Notes: a model not told the origin generated them from the letters alone. Shown: positions 1 to 8,471, numbered from the stretch's first letter. The stretch is DNA of 43,789 nt from Actinomycetes bacterium (GCA_023458095.1 JAEXAS010000043.1:1-43789); one strand, 5' to 3'. Translations and numbers: made by a program.

Positions 1-626
<626 letters not shown>

Positions 627-718
627 TTCCTACAAAGATGCTACGCGTCCACTGTGCGGTTCCCGAGTAACGGTCGGGAGCCTCCTCAACCGAGGAAGGC
701 CCGCCAAAACTCCATAGA

Positions 719-837
719 GTTACGGTGATCATGGCGAGAGGGAAACGCCCGGCTCCATTCCGAACCCGGAAGCTAAGCCTCTCAGCGCCGATGGTACTGC
801 AGGTGGGAACCTGTGGGAGAGTAGGACGTCGCCGGAC
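719..837 (+). rRNA. 5S ribosomal RNA
   Basis: A complete 5S rRNA about 118 nt long lies about 92 nt after the 23S end in the normal 23S-5S order. Diagnostic blocks are GGGAAACGCCCGG, CCATTCCGAACCCGGAAGCTAAG split over 750-777, and GATGGTACTGC near 790-800. The closing helix pairs TTACGG-type 5' bases with CCG-type 3' bases. The spacer at 627-718 holds no tRNA gene. Ends are estimated to within a few bases. Confidence 0.95.
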
Positions 838-841
838 ATTT

Positions 842-877
842 AACACCCCCGTGGAGCTTCGGTTCCACGGGGGTGTT
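842..877 (+). terminator. rRNA operon terminator hairpin with UUCG loop
   Basis: A perfect 14-bp stem (842-855 with 864-877) is extended by G-U and C-G pairs and closed by a cUUCGg tetraloop at 857-862. It starts 5 nt after the 5S gene and has no long U tract, as is common for actinobacterial terminators. It marks the end of the rRNA operon. Confidence 0.85.
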
Positions 878-880
878 GTA

Positions 881-905
881 CGTTTCGGCTCAACTGACCG
901 AAACG
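881..905 (+). terminator. second hairpin of the rRNA terminator region
   Basis: An 8-bp perfect stem (881-888 CGTTTCGG with 898-905 CCGAAACG) and 9-nt loop lie 3 nt after the first hairpin. Tandem hairpins after rRNA operons are usual. It could instead be a leader structure for the gene that starts at 948. Confidence 0.5.
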
Positions 906-947
906 GCGAACTTGGCGCTAACCAGCGCAGAAGGGCAGGATGGTGCG

Positions 948-2885
948 GTGAGCGAACCCACCCCAAGACGTGGCCAGGGGTCACCGAAGAGACATGGAGC
1001 CTCCGCCGGCGGTGCCGGACGTGGGCGTCCCAGCGGACCCCCGAAGGGCCGCAGCGATGCGGGATCTCGGGGTTCGCGCAGCCAATCCAACGGCAAACCC
1101 CGCGGTGACAATCCGCGCGGCGGTGGCTCGCGGGGTTGGGGTGATGACACTCGTAGTGAGCGTTCGTCGGGCGAGCGTTCGTCGGGTTACCGTGGCGCTG
1201 GTTCTGGTTCTTCACGCGGTCAGTCCGGTTCAAAGCCGCGAAGTGGCGGTTGGAATGACGACGGCCGCGGAGAGCGTTCGTCGGGTTACCGTGGCGCTGG
1301 CTCTGGTTCTTCACGCGGGCAGTCCGGTTCAAAGCCGCGAAGTGGCGGTTGGAATGACGACGGCCGTGATGAACGTTCGTCGGGTTACCGTGGCGGCGGC
1401 GCGGCGCGTGGCCGGTCCGGCTCCCAGCCGCGCAGCGGCTCCCGTGATTGGGATGACAGCCGTGGTGAGCGTTCCTCGGGCTATCGCGGTGGCGAGGGCC
1501 GGTCGCGATCCTGGGGTTCGGATTCGCCCCGAGGAGAGCGCACGGATCGTGATTCGCGTGGTCGTGGGCAGTCCTCGGACTCGGGCTCCTGGCGCGACGA
1601 GTGGCGCAGTGACCGGGGCACGGGCCCGCGTTCGGGAGCTGCGTCCCGTGGCCGATACTCCAGTGAAGCGGGAAGTCGCTCCGGGGACAGCAGTCGACGT
1701 AGTGCCGGTGACTCGCGGCCTGGCTCGCGTGGTGGTTCCACGCAGGGCCGTTCGTGGGGGTCGGCCTCACGGCAGGACTCGCGTGCAGACGGCACGCAAG
1801 GTTCGCGCGGTGACGCAGGGCGAGGGGCTCGCACATGGGGTGACCGGGACGCAGCACCGTCGCGATCGCGTGGCGGCTCAGCAGACTCGTATCGTTCCGC
1901 TTCAGCGCGTCCGGAGCGGAACTCGGGCGGCCCCAGGCGGAGTCGCGACACGGTGGGGTCCGGGCGATCCGATCACCGTGACTCTCGTAGCGGACACAGT
2001 AGTGACCCGCGTCGCGAGCCGCGCGGACCGCGATTGGAACTGCCAACGAATCTTGATCTCCAGCAGCTTCCGCGAAGCGTTCGCGCCGAACTGCGCAGCC
2101 TGACTCCGGAGAAGGCCGAGACGGTCGGAGGTCACCTTCTGATGGCTGGCCGGCTGGTTGACGATGATCCACAGCTCGCGCTGCAACACGCGACCGCAGC
2201 CAAGGAACTCGCATCTCGACTGCCGATCGTCCGAGAAGCTGTAGGGGAGAGCGCCTATGCCGCCGGCGAATTCGCGGTGGCGCTTTCTGAGTTCCGCGCC
2301 GTGCGGCGCATGACCGGTGCCGATGAATACCTGCCTGCGATGGCTGACTGCGAGCGCGCCTTGGGGCGGACGCAATCGGCTTTGAAGCTGGTGCGAGAAG
2401 GGCTGGCGACCTCGCCAGATGCCTCCTTGGAGATCGAGCTGCGCCTGGTGGAAGCCGGGATTCGCAGCGACCGAGGACAAGCCGACGAGGCGGTGCGGCT
2501 GCTTCAAGCCGAAATCGAATCGATCGGCACTCGGGGCACCAAGCTGGCACGGGCGCGGCTGCGCTATGCCTACGCCGACCTCTTGGAGGCACTGAGTCGA
2601 CCCAGTGACGCCGAACGGTGGTTTGAGGCTGCGGCCAAGCTGGATCCGGATGAGACCACCGACGCCGCCGACCGACTTGCGCGCTTGCGTGGCGTGGTCA
2701 TCGAGTTCGACGATGACGATGAGGCCTTCGATTCGGTTGACGACGACGAGGCGGTTGACGACTTTGAAGACGTCGCGGTGGTTGACGATGTGGACGACGA
2801 ACGCGGCGTCGCTAGCGCTGAGGATGTCGAGTCTGTCGATGATTCCGATGATGAGCCGAAGCCTGAGGCCCTAACCGAGGACTGA
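948..2885 (+). CDS. RG/SG-rich disordered protein with TPR domain and acidic tail
   Basis: A 645-residue protein in three parts. Residues 1 to about 360 are low-complexity and rich in Arg, Gly, Ser and Asp, with SSGYRG, SRG and RGG-like motifs and two full copies of a 33-residue repeat. Residues about 361-585 are an Ala/Leu-rich helical region like tetratricopeptide repeats. Residues about 586-645 are strongly acidic, with runs such as FDDDDEAFDSVDDDEAVDD. The GTG at 948 is chosen because the frame upstream runs into the rRNA terminator and an AGGGCAGGA stretch precedes it. A TPR protein (Rv1691) sits before the HAD phosphatase and tlyA in mycobacteria, so the TPR part is probably the conserved core. 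RG-rich regions often bind RNA in other proteins; any role near ribosomes is inference. Function is unknown. Confidence 0.8.
   Translation: MSEPTPRRGQGSPKRHGASAGGAGRGRPSGPPKGRSDAGSRGSRSQSNGKPRGDNPRGGGSRGWGDDTRSERSSGERSSGYRGAGSGSSRGQSGSKPRSGGWNDDGRGERSSGYRGAGSGSSRGQSGSKPRSGGWNDDGRDERSSGYRGGGAARGRSGSQPRSGSRDWDDSRGERSSGYRGGEGRSRSWGSDSPRGERTDRDSRGRGQSSDSGSWRDEWRSDRGTGPRSGAASRGRYSSEAGSRSGDSSRRSAGDSRPGSRGGSTQGRSWGSASRQDSRADGTQGSRGDAGRGARTWGDRDAAPSRSRGGSADSYRSASARPERNSGGPRRSRDTVGSGRSDHRDSRSGHSSDPRREPRGPRLELPTNLDLQQLPRSVRAELRSLTPEKAETVGGHLLMAGRLVDDDPQLALQHATAAKELASRLPIVREAVGESAYAAGEFAVALSEFRAVRRMTGADEYLPAMADCERALGRTQSALKLVREGLATSPDASLEIELRLVEAGIRSDRGQADEAVRLLQAEIESIGTRGTKLARARLRYAYADLLEALSRPSDAERWFEAAAKLDPDETTDAADRLARLRGVVIEFDDDDEAFDSVDDDEAVDDFEDVAVVDDVDDERGVASAEDVESVDDSDDEPKPEALTED
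1176..1400 (+). repeat. 99-bp tandem repeat inside the RG-rich gene
   Basis: The unit beginning CGTTCGTCGGGTTACCG starts at 1176, 1275 and 1374, giving a 99-bp period (33 codons). The first two copies are almost identical and the third diverges after about 27 bp. Because the period is a multiple of three, changes in copy number would keep the reading frame. Confidence 0.85.
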
Positions 2886-2887
2886 CC

Positions 2888-3877
2888 ATGGTGGCGCTGA
2901 TCGACGGCTACGATGCCGCACTGTTCGACCTGGACGGTGTGGTCTATCTGGGCCCGGACCCGGTGCCCGGGGTTCCCGCGGCGCTGGCGCAGCTGGGTCG
3001 GGTGACGCGGCTGATGTATGTGACGAACAATGCCGCGCGTCCGGCCGCAACGGTCGTCGATCAGCTTCGGCACCTCGGCATCGACGCCGGGCTGGAGCAG
3101 GTGTTGACCAGTGCCCAGGTCGCTTCGGCCGCCTTGGTCGACGAACTCCCCTCTGGCGCGAAGGTCCTCGTGTGCGGCAGCGACTCCCTGGCGAGCCTGC
3201 TCAGCGATGCCGGATTCGCCATCGTGACGAGCGCCGACGATCAGCCAGCAGCGGTCATCCAGGGCTATTTCCCGACTTTGAACTGGGCGCTGTTGGAGGA
3301 GGCCACGTTGGCTGTGCAAAACGGCGCAGCTTGGTATGCGACCAACTCCGATGCGACCCGTCCCACCGATCGAGGCTTGGTCCCTGGCGCGGGTGCTGCG
3401 ATTGCGGTGCTGTCCACTGTGCTGCAACGCCAGCCAACCATCTTCGGCAAGCCCTACCGGCCGATGATGACCGAGGCAATCAAGCGGACCCAGGCCGAAC
3501 ACCCCATCTTTGTGGGTGATCGCCTGGACACCGATATCGAGGGTGCGCTGAATGCCGGCATCGATTCGCTGATGGTCTTCAGCGGTGCCCACGGAAAGAA
3601 AGACCTGGTCAGCGCAGAAGTCCAGGCACAGCCAAGCTACATCGGAGCCGATGTCAGTGCACTGCTGCGTCCGCCACGGATCGCCGCCCTCGAGCCAGAT
3701 CGCGCTCGCTGTGGGGCGCAAAGCGCTGCGGTCGACGATGGTGCCGTTCGACTGCTGACGCAGCCACAAGGGGTGGAGGAGCAACTCGACGCATTGTGGG
3801 CCATCACCCAGTTGGCCTGGGCTGACCCCAGGCTGAGCGTCGAGGATGCATTGGCTCAACTGACACTGCTGGACTGA
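2888..3877 (+). CDS. HAD-superfamily phosphatase, NagD-like (HAD-IIA)
   Basis: A 329-residue hydrolase. The motif FDLDGVVYLG puts the nucleophile and general acid/base at Asp14 and Asp16. Motif II is VTNNA (Thr46), the Lys of GKPY is about residue 188, and motif III is GDRLDTDIEG (Asp211, Asp215). The long cap between motifs II and III fits the HAD-IIA (NagD/PGPase) type. The family removes phosphate from small phospho-metabolites; the substrate cannot be read from sequence. Residues beyond about 245 form an extension absent from NagD itself. It begins 2 bp after the TPR gene, so the two are probably co-transcribed, as their relatives are in mycobacteria (Rv1691-Rv1692). Confidence 0.88.
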   Translation: MVALIDGYDAALFDLDGVVYLGPDPVPGVPAALAQLGRVTRLMYVTNNAARPAATVVDQLRHLGIDAGLEQVLTSAQVASAALVDELPSGAKVLVCGSDSLASLLSDAGFAIVTSADDQPAAVIQGYFPTLNWALLEEATLAVQNGAAWYATNSDATRPTDRGLVPGAGAAIAVLSTVLQRQPTIFGKPYRPMMTEAIKRTQAEHPIFVGDRLDTDIEGALNAGIDSLMVFSGAHGKKDLVSAEVQAQPSYIGADVSALLRPPRIAALEPDRARCGAQSAAVDDGAVRLLTQPQGVEEQLDALWAITQLAWADPRLSVEDALAQLTLLD

Positions 3878-3905
3878 GACAGCCGAGGACGCAGCGTCGT
3901 TGATT

Positions 3906-3947
3906 CTCGCGACGAAACCCAGCGGTCATGCCTGGAGGCGTCGCGGG
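3906..3947. terminator. candidate bidirectional terminator between convergent genes
   Basis: A 9-bp stem (3906-3914 with 3939-3947, one G-U) encloses an inner CCAG/CTGG pairing. It lies between the HAD phosphatase (plus) and the end of the biotin transporter operon (minus). There is no U tract, so this is a structural guess only. Confidence 0.4.
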
Positions 3948-3976
3948 CGTGCGGTGCGAGGCCGTGAGCTCGGGCC

Positions 3977-4579
3977 CTAGTCGAGACCCCGTGCCGCGAG
4001 CGCATCGCCAGTTGTTTGCGCATTGGCGACCACCCGAACGACAAAGGGCGACAGGAACGCCCGCGGGTGCCGGCCCAGGCCGCGCGCTACCGCAGCATCG
4101 CGGGTTTGATTCACCAGTTCCAAGGAGGCCGGGATTGCCCGAATAGCCAGCGCCAACAGCAGGGCCACCCGGTCTTCGTCCACCCCGGGCAAGGGTCGGC
4201 ACCATCGCACCACGGCGTCGATCATCGCGTTGATCGGCGTGGTGGCCGTGACGACCAAGGCCAGGATCGTGAGCGAGACCAGATCGAGCATGGATTCGAT
4301 CGCGCGCTGCGGTCCGGAGATCCACCATTGAAAGGCGGCGATCATCACGGCCATGACCAGGATCGGTCTGGTCTGGCGCAGGAGGGTCCGCCAGTGCAAT
4401 CCCGCGACGATGGCGAGAACCATGGCGAGGGCGAAACCCGCCACGGCTGCCGTCCAGTCGCGAACCAGCACGATGACCAGGCTCAGCACGGCGAGCCCCA
4501 AGAGTTTTGGGCCCACTCCCAACCGATGCAGGACAGTGCTGCCCGGCTGATACAACCCGATCATGACGGCCTGGCTCAT
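3977..4579 (-). CDS. bioN: Biotin ECF transporter transmembrane component (EcfT/BioN)
   Basis: A 200-residue membrane protein with several hydrophobic helices in the N-terminal half and a cytoplasmic coupling region. The two ARG signatures of EcfT proteins, which contact the ATPase grooves, are visible as AVARGLGR (about 165-172) and ALAARGLD at the C terminus. It links the substrate-binding protein BioY to the ATPase. Its ATG overlaps the ATPase stop codon in an ATGA at 4576-4579, so translation is probably coupled. The bioN name rests on the adjacent bioY and ATPase genes; by sequence alone it is an EcfT/CbiQ protein. Confidence 0.88.
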   Translation of the reverse strand: MSQAVMIGLYQPGSTVLHRLGVGPKLLGLAVLSLVIVLVRDWTAAVAGFALAMVLAIVAGLHWRTLLRQTRPILVMAVMIAAFQWWISGPQRAIESMLDLVSLTILALVVTATTPINAMIDAVVRWCRPLPGVDEDRVALLLALAIRAIPASLELVNQTRDAAVARGLGRHPRAFLSPFVVRVVANAQTTGDALAARGLD

Positions 4580-5244
4580 GGACTCACCTGCGCCAACGCT
4601 CGGTAGTGCTGGACGGCCGGCTGTGCCGCTCCGTCGAACACGACGCGGGCTTGGTCAACGACCAGGACCCGCTCGCAGCGACCAACCAGATCCAGGTCGT
4701 GAGTGACCAGGATCACCTGCTGACTCAGGCTGAAGAGAACGTCGGCGATCCTGCGGGTGTTGGCCAGATCGAGCAGTGTGGTCGGTTCATCGGCTACCAC
4801 GATGTCTGGGCCGACGGCGAGGACGCCGGCCAAAGCCAGGAGTTGCCGCTGCCCCCCGGACAACGCATGGACGCTGGTGTCCGCGCGCTCGGCCAGTCCG
4901 TGCTCGGCCAACACCGCCAGGGCGGCTTGGCGTCGTTGACGAGGGTCGCTATGGCTACGTCGCAGCGACAATTCGATGTCTTCCACGCAGGTGGGCATGA
5001 CCAACTGCGCGGACGGGTCGCTGAAGCAGAAGCCGACCTTGCGCCGCACCTCAGCCGGATGGCGGGTGGTATCGATCCCGTCGATGAGCACCCGACCGGA
5101 GGTGGGGGAGGTGAGGTTGTTGAGGAGCCGGGCGAGGGTGGATTTGCCCGAACCGTTGGCTCCGATGATGCCCACCCGCGACTGCGTGAGTCGAAGCGTG
5201 GTGGGTTCCAAAATGACCGGGCCACCGTCGGGTACGGCGACCAT
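4576..5244 (-). CDS. bioM: Biotin ECF transporter ATP-binding protein (CbiO/BioM)
   Basis: ABC ATPase, 222 residues from the ATG at 5244. Walker A is GANGSGKST, the ABC signature is LSGGQRQL, Walker B is VVADEP, and the switch His is in LVTHDLD. It powers biotin uptake with BioN and BioY. The start is doubtful. The same frame upstream encodes VIEFQDA, which matches the first beta strand (IEF-type) of this family, and is open back to a CTG at 5271 preceded by GAGG with 5-nt spacing. A start at CTG 5271 (231 residues) is therefore plausible although no ATG, GTG or TTG is available there. The gene lies immediately after bioY. Confidence 0.88.
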   Translation of the reverse strand: MVAVPDGGPVILEPTTLRLTQSRVGIIGANGSGKSTLARLLNNLTSPTSGRVLIDGIDTTRHPAEVRRKVGFCFSDPSAQLVMPTCVEDIELSLRRSHSDPRQRRQAALAVLAEHGLAERADTSVHALSGGQRQLLALAGVLAVGPDIVVADEPTTLLDLANTRRIADVLFSLSQQVILVTHDLDLVGRCERVLVVDQARVVFDGAAQPAVQHYRALAQVSP

Positions 5245-5272
5245 CGCGTCCTGGAATTCGATGACAGGCAGG

Positions 5273-5896
5273 TCAGCCTCGCTTCAACAGAGCCGGGAAG
5301 GCGCGGTGCACCTCAGCGGCGATGATGGCGGCGATGGCGGTCTTGACCAGATCACCGAGCCAGAAGGGTAGATCCCAGGTGGCTGCCACGGCCCAGGTCA
5401 CATTCTGGTGGAACGTCATCCACGCGATGCCTAGGGGATGTACGACCAGGACACTGCCGGCCGCAATCGCCAGAAAGACCCAGAAGGCGGAGGTGCGCCG
5501 GTCGCGCAACACGTACTTGACCAGGTAGCCGATGAGCGCCGCGGCCAGCGGAAAGGCCAACAGATAGCCTGCGCTCACGCCCGTGAACGCCCCGAGGCCC
5601 GCGGAGTGTTCGGCGAAGACCGGCAATCCGATGGCGCCCATCGCCAGGTAGAGCAGGACCGCCAGCGAACCGCGCAGGGGTCCAAGTATCGCCCCGGCCA
5701 GGGCGACCCCCAGGGTCTGCAGGGTGATTGGGACGCCGGCGCCACCCACCGGGATGGCTCCGATGAAGGCCAATGCGGCGATGAGTGCAGCGAAGGCGGC
5801 GACGAGTGCGAGATCAGTGGTGTTGAGCAGGCGAGCGGCGCGCGGTGCGCCCTCGATTGCTGGCTCGGTGGCTGTGGGGACGGTGGGGTCGGACAC
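5273..5896 (-). CDS. bioY: Biotin transporter substrate-binding protein BioY
   Basis: A 207-residue S-component of a biotin ECF importer with about six hydrophobic segments. Family hallmarks are VPITLQTLGV (about 55-64), GAIGLPVFA (about 87-95) and the glycine-rich GVSAGYLLAFP. Residues 1-25 are a polar extension. The GTG at 5896 has a good ribosome site (GAGGA, 6-nt spacing). It is the first gene of the bioY-bioM-bioN operon, so this organism has a dedicated ATP-driven biotin importer. The upstream region carries a palindrome next to a divergent TetR gene and is probably the biotin-responsive control point. BioY families can import alone, but here all three components are present. Confidence 0.93.
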   Translation of the reverse strand: MSDPTVPTATEPAIEGAPRAARLLNTTDLALVAAFAALIAALAFIGAIPVGGAGVPITLQTLGVALAGAILGPLRGSLAVLLYLAMGAIGLPVFAEHSAGLGAFTGVSAGYLLAFPLAAALIGYLVKYVLRDRRTSAFWVFLAIAAGSVLVVHPLGIAWMTFHQNVTWAVAATWDLPFWLGDLVKTAIAAIIAAEVHRAFPALLKRG

Positions 5897-5917
5897 GGCG
5901 ATTCCTCAAAACTGAAA

Positions 5918-5956
5918 GGCGTTCAGGTGAATGGTGTTCAGGTTATCCCATAGACT
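5918..5956. promoter_or_regulatory. Divergent bioY/bioQ control region with operator candidate
   Basis: TGAA-N5-TTCA at 5928-5940 reads TGAACACCATTCA on the minus strand. This is one base from a perfect TGAAC-N3-GTTCA palindrome and resembles the 13-bp BioQ operator reported in corynebacteria (recalled, not searched). The octamer GTTCAGGT is also repeated directly at 5921 and 5936. TAGACT at 5951-5956 lies 6 nt before the bioQ ATG, and TAACCT (minus, 5945-5940) could be the bioY -10. One bound repressor would cover both promoters. Confidence 0.55.
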
Positions 5957-5962
5957 GCCGAC

Positions 5963-6481
5963 ATGGGTAACAGCTTGGATGATGTGGTCTGTGCCGCGAT
6001 CGAGCTGTTGGACGTGTGGGGATTGGAGTTCTTCTCGATGCGCCGGTTGGCCTCCGAACTGGGAGTGCAGCCCAGCGCGCTGTATCACCACGTGGCCAAC
6101 AAGCAGGAACTGCTGGGGTTGATGGCGGGCCGAATCGTCGCTGATGTCGTCATCGACGACGACGTGCTGGCCAGTTGTCATCGGCTTCGCGTCGCGCTGC
6201 TCGGTGTCCGCGACGGGGCGGAAGTCGTGGCTACCGCGTCCGCCTTTCGGATCGGCGTCTCCCAGTTGGAAGACGCGCTGACCGCGGTCACCTCGACCGA
6301 CGTTGCGCGCACCGTCCTGATCTACGTCTTGGGTCATACCGAGGCCACCCAACTACACCGACAAGCCAGTCAGGTGGGGGCGATCAGCACCGACCCTGAC
6401 TGGGAAGAGTCTTTCGAGCGTGGCCTGGAACTCATCCTGGCCGGCGCGGAACGGCTGCGGCGCTCCCTCCCCGTAGGATGA
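5963..6481 (+). CDS. bioQ: TetR-family repressor, probable BioQ
   Basis: A 172-residue regulator. The N-terminal helix-turn-helix reads MRRLASELGVQPSALYHHVANKQELL (about 27-52, not shown as one run of evidence), which is the typical TetR recognition helix with the Leu-Tyr-His-His-Val pattern. The C-terminal ligand domain is less conserved. It is divergent from bioY, with a palindrome between the two starts, which is the arrangement expected of a biotin regulator such as actinobacterial BioQ. The ATG follows a TANNNT box by 6 nt, so the mRNA is probably leaderless. The function is inferred from context; a TetR with another ligand is possible. Confidence 0.72.
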   Translation: MGNSLDDVVCAAIELLDVWGLEFFSMRRLASELGVQPSALYHHVANKQELLGLMAGRIVADVVIDDDVLASCHRLRVALLGVRDGAEVVATASAFRIGVSQLEDALTAVTSTDVARTVLIYVLGHTEATQLHRQASQVGAISTDPDWEESFERGLELILAGAERLRRSLPVG

Positions 6482-6699
6482 GCGTCGTGACTGATCCCAA
6501 GCCGGACGTTGATGCCAGTCCTGACGTTGATCCCAGTTCCGCCGCTGAGGCGGTTTCGCCGCCGCTGACGGGTGTGGAACTCATCGACGCGGCACTGGAC
6601 GGCATTGATCTGTCCGGTCCGGTGGCCGAGCATCCCGCTCAGCTGGCCACTGCGGTCGAGGTGCTCCAACAGGTGCTTCGCCATCCGCCCGAGCAGTGA
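6478..6699 (+). CDS. Small conserved protein between bioQ and tlyA
   Basis: A 73-residue acidic protein. Residues 1-28 are rich in Pro, Asp, Ser and Val; residues 30-70 look helical (ELIDAALDGIDL then a Leu/Val/Gln-rich stretch). The ATG overlaps the bioQ stop codon in ATGA (6478-6481), and its own stop overlaps the tlyA GTG (6696-6699), so it is translated within a coupled chain. An unannotated small gene (Rv1693) holds the same place before tlyA in M. tuberculosis. Function is unknown; positional conservation is the main evidence that it is real. An alternative GTG lies at 6487. Confidence 0.7.
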   Translation: MSVVTDPKPDVDASPDVDPSSAAEAVSPPLTGVELIDAALDGIDLSGPVAEHPAQLATAVEVLQQVLRHPPEQ

Positions 6700-7427
6700 G
6701 CAGCCGCGTTGACCGTGAACTGGTTGTTCGTGGTCTGGCCCGCTCCCGGCAGCAGGCTCGAGAGTTGATCGAAGCCGGCAAGGTGCTGATCAACGGCGAG
6801 ACGGCAACGAAGGCATCAGTGTTGGTCGGCGCGGACGACGCCGTCCTCGTGACTCAGCCCGATCCCTATGTCTCGCGAGCCGCGCACAAGCTGCAGGCGG
6901 CCCTGGCAGACTCCGGATTGGCCGTGCCGAGGCGAGTCCTGGATGCCGGTGCCAGTACCGGTGGATTCACCCAGGTGCTCCTGCAATCCGGCGCTGACCT
7001 GGTCTACGCCGTCGACGTCGGCCATGGACAGTTGGTGCCACAGTTGCGTTCCGATCCGCGGGTGGTGGTTCGCGAGGGGCTCAACCTGCGTGACCTGACC
7101 GTGGCCGATCTGGACGATGAACCGGTGGATCTGGTCGTGGCTGATGTGTCTTTCATCTCGCTGAGGCTGCTGCTGGCCCCGTTGTTCTCCGTGCTTCGCG
7201 GCGAGGGGCATGCGCTGCTGCTGGTGAAGCCGCAGTTCGAGGTGGGCCGGGCGGGGTTGGATGATCGCGGCGTGGTTCGCAATGAACACCTGCGCCGGGA
7301 CGCCCTGGCCGTGGTCATCGAGGAGGCCGTCTTGCTGGGCTGGGCGCCGCGTTGGCAGGCCGAGAGCCAACTGCCCGGCGAAACGGGCAACGTCGAGTAC
7401 TTCGTGGAGTTCGTTCGGTCCGCCTGA
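6696..7427 (+). CDS. tlyA: TlyA-family rRNA 2'-O-methyltransferase
   Basis: A 243-residue protein. Residues 1-60 form an S4 RNA-binding domain (LARSRQQARELIEAGKVLIN). The rest is an FtsJ-like Rossmann methyltransferase with SAM motif LDAGASTGGF (about 80-89). The K-D-K tetrad members are visible in SRAAHKL, VVADVSF and LLVKPQFEVG. In mycobacteria TlyA 2'-O-methylates C1409 of 16S and C1920 of 23S rRNA, and its loss gives capreomycin resistance. The GTG start overlaps the upstream stop (GTGA, 6696-6699). It sits beside nadK and recN as in many Gram-positive genomes. Confidence 0.93.
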   Translation: MSSRVDRELVVRGLARSRQQARELIEAGKVLINGETATKASVLVGADDAVLVTQPDPYVSRAAHKLQAALADSGLAVPRRVLDAGASTGGFTQVLLQSGADLVYAVDVGHGQLVPQLRSDPRVVVREGLNLRDLTVADLDDEPVDLVVADVSFISLRLLLAPLFSVLRGEGHALLLVKPQFEVGRAGLDDRGVVRNEHLRRDALAVVIEEAVLLGWAPRWQAESQLPGETGNVEYFVEFVRSA

Positions 7428-7531
7428 GAGCTCGGTTGCGGTGCAGGCTGGGGCCGGTCTCAATACTGATCGCTGCGACAGTGGGGTCCACATTCAGTGC
7501 CCACCGCATCCCCTTCGCGGGTGATGGCCAC

Positions 7532-7537
7532 TAGGGT
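7532..7537 (+). promoter_or_regulatory. -10 box of nadK, predicted leaderless
   Basis: TAGGGT ends 7 nt before GTG 7545, which would place the transcription start at or next to the start codon. The interval 7428-7544 has no gene and no clear ribosome binding site. Confidence 0.5.
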
Positions 7538-7544
7538 TTGCAGG

Positions 7545-8471
7545 GTGAGTTCCAAGCCCCGGCAAGTCGCCTTGACCATCCATCCGCTTCGTCCGGCTGC
7601 GGTTGCGGCCGCAGCGAAGTTCATTCGAGGCATGGCCGAACGCGGCATCACCTGTTTGGTGGGGGAAGAGGACCGTGAGCGGCTGGTCGAGGTGGTCGGC
7701 GAGGAACTGCTGGGCAACCTCGACAGTGAACCGGTCGAATGTGAACTCATGGTCGTCTTCGGCGGCGACGGAAACATCTTGCGGGCGGCCGAATGGGCAG
7801 TGCCGCGCGATGTCCCCGTGATGGGGGTCAACCTTGGCCATGTGGGATTTCTGGCCGAGCTGGAGTCCTACGAAGTGCCCACGCTGATCGACCATGTGTC
7901 CCGGGGTGACTATCAGGTCGAAGAACGCATGACGATCGAGGCCATCGTCACTGACGGCCCCGGCGGTACTGAGTTGTGGCGCTCGTTCGCGGTCAACGAG
8001 GTCTCCTTGGAGAAGCTCGCTCGCGAGCGGATGCTCGAAGTCTTGGTGCGCATCGACGACCGTCCGCTGTCTCGGTGGGCGACCGATGGAGTGTTGGTAT
8101 CGACCCCGACCGGTTCGACGGCCTATGCATTCTCCGCGCATGGACCGGTGATTTGGCCAGAGTTGTCTGCGTTGCTGCTGGTGCCCCTGAGCGCCCACGC
8201 GCTGTTCGCTCGGCCTCTGGTGCTTTCCGATCGCACCGTGGTCACCGTAGAGATCCTGCCTGGCGGTGAAGGGGGAGTGGTGTGGTGCGATGGGCGTCGC
8301 ACCACCGATGTCGGCACCGGCATGATCATCGAAGTCCGAGTGGGGCCACGTCCGCTGCGATTGGCCCGGATCTCTGAGCAGCCGTTCGTGCATCGCCTGG
8401 TGCGCAAATTCGGGCTGCCGGTGGACGGGTGGCGCGGTGCCGCCGAACGGGACGCCGCCCATGCTGACTGA
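7545..8471 (+). CDS. nadK: NAD kinase
   Basis: A 308-residue ATP-NAD kinase that makes NADP. Key motifs are VVFGGDGNILRAAE (GGDGN with the catalytic Asp), NEVSLEK, and TPTGSTAYAFSAHGP, the conserved nucleotide-binding segment. The start is set at GTG 7545, giving SSKPRQVALTIHP, the usual first beta strand. The frame is open 48 bp further up, but those residues are not family-like, and a -10 box lies just before 7545. The stop overlaps the recN start by 11 bp. Confidence 0.93.
   Translation: MSSKPRQVALTIHPLRPAAVAAAAKFIRGMAERGITCLVGEEDRERLVEVVGEELLGNLDSEPVECELMVVFGGDGNILRAAEWAVPRDVPVMGVNLGHVGFLAELESYEVPTLIDHVSRGDYQVEERMTIEAIVTDGPGGTELWRSFAVNEVSLEKLARERMLEVLVRIDDRPLSRWATDGVLVSTPTGSTAYAFSAHGPVIWPELSALLLVPLSAHALFARPLVLSDRTVVTVEILPGGEGGVVWCDGRRTTDVGTGMIIEVRVGPRPLRLARISEQPFVHRLVRKFGLPVDGWRGAAERDAAHAD

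Noticed and set aside
627..718. tRNA gene in the 23S-5S spacer
   Set aside because: No cloverleaf or TTC-containing T arm could be read in this 92-nt spacer.
1176..1400. CRISPR-like regular repeats
   Set aside because: The repeats are contiguous, in frame and coding, without spacers.
2570..3859. 429-codon minus-strand frame opposite the HAD phosphatase
   Set aside because: No recognisable motif and a Ser/Thr-rich tail that is the mirror of the acidic repeats; the plus-strand genes have clear motifs.
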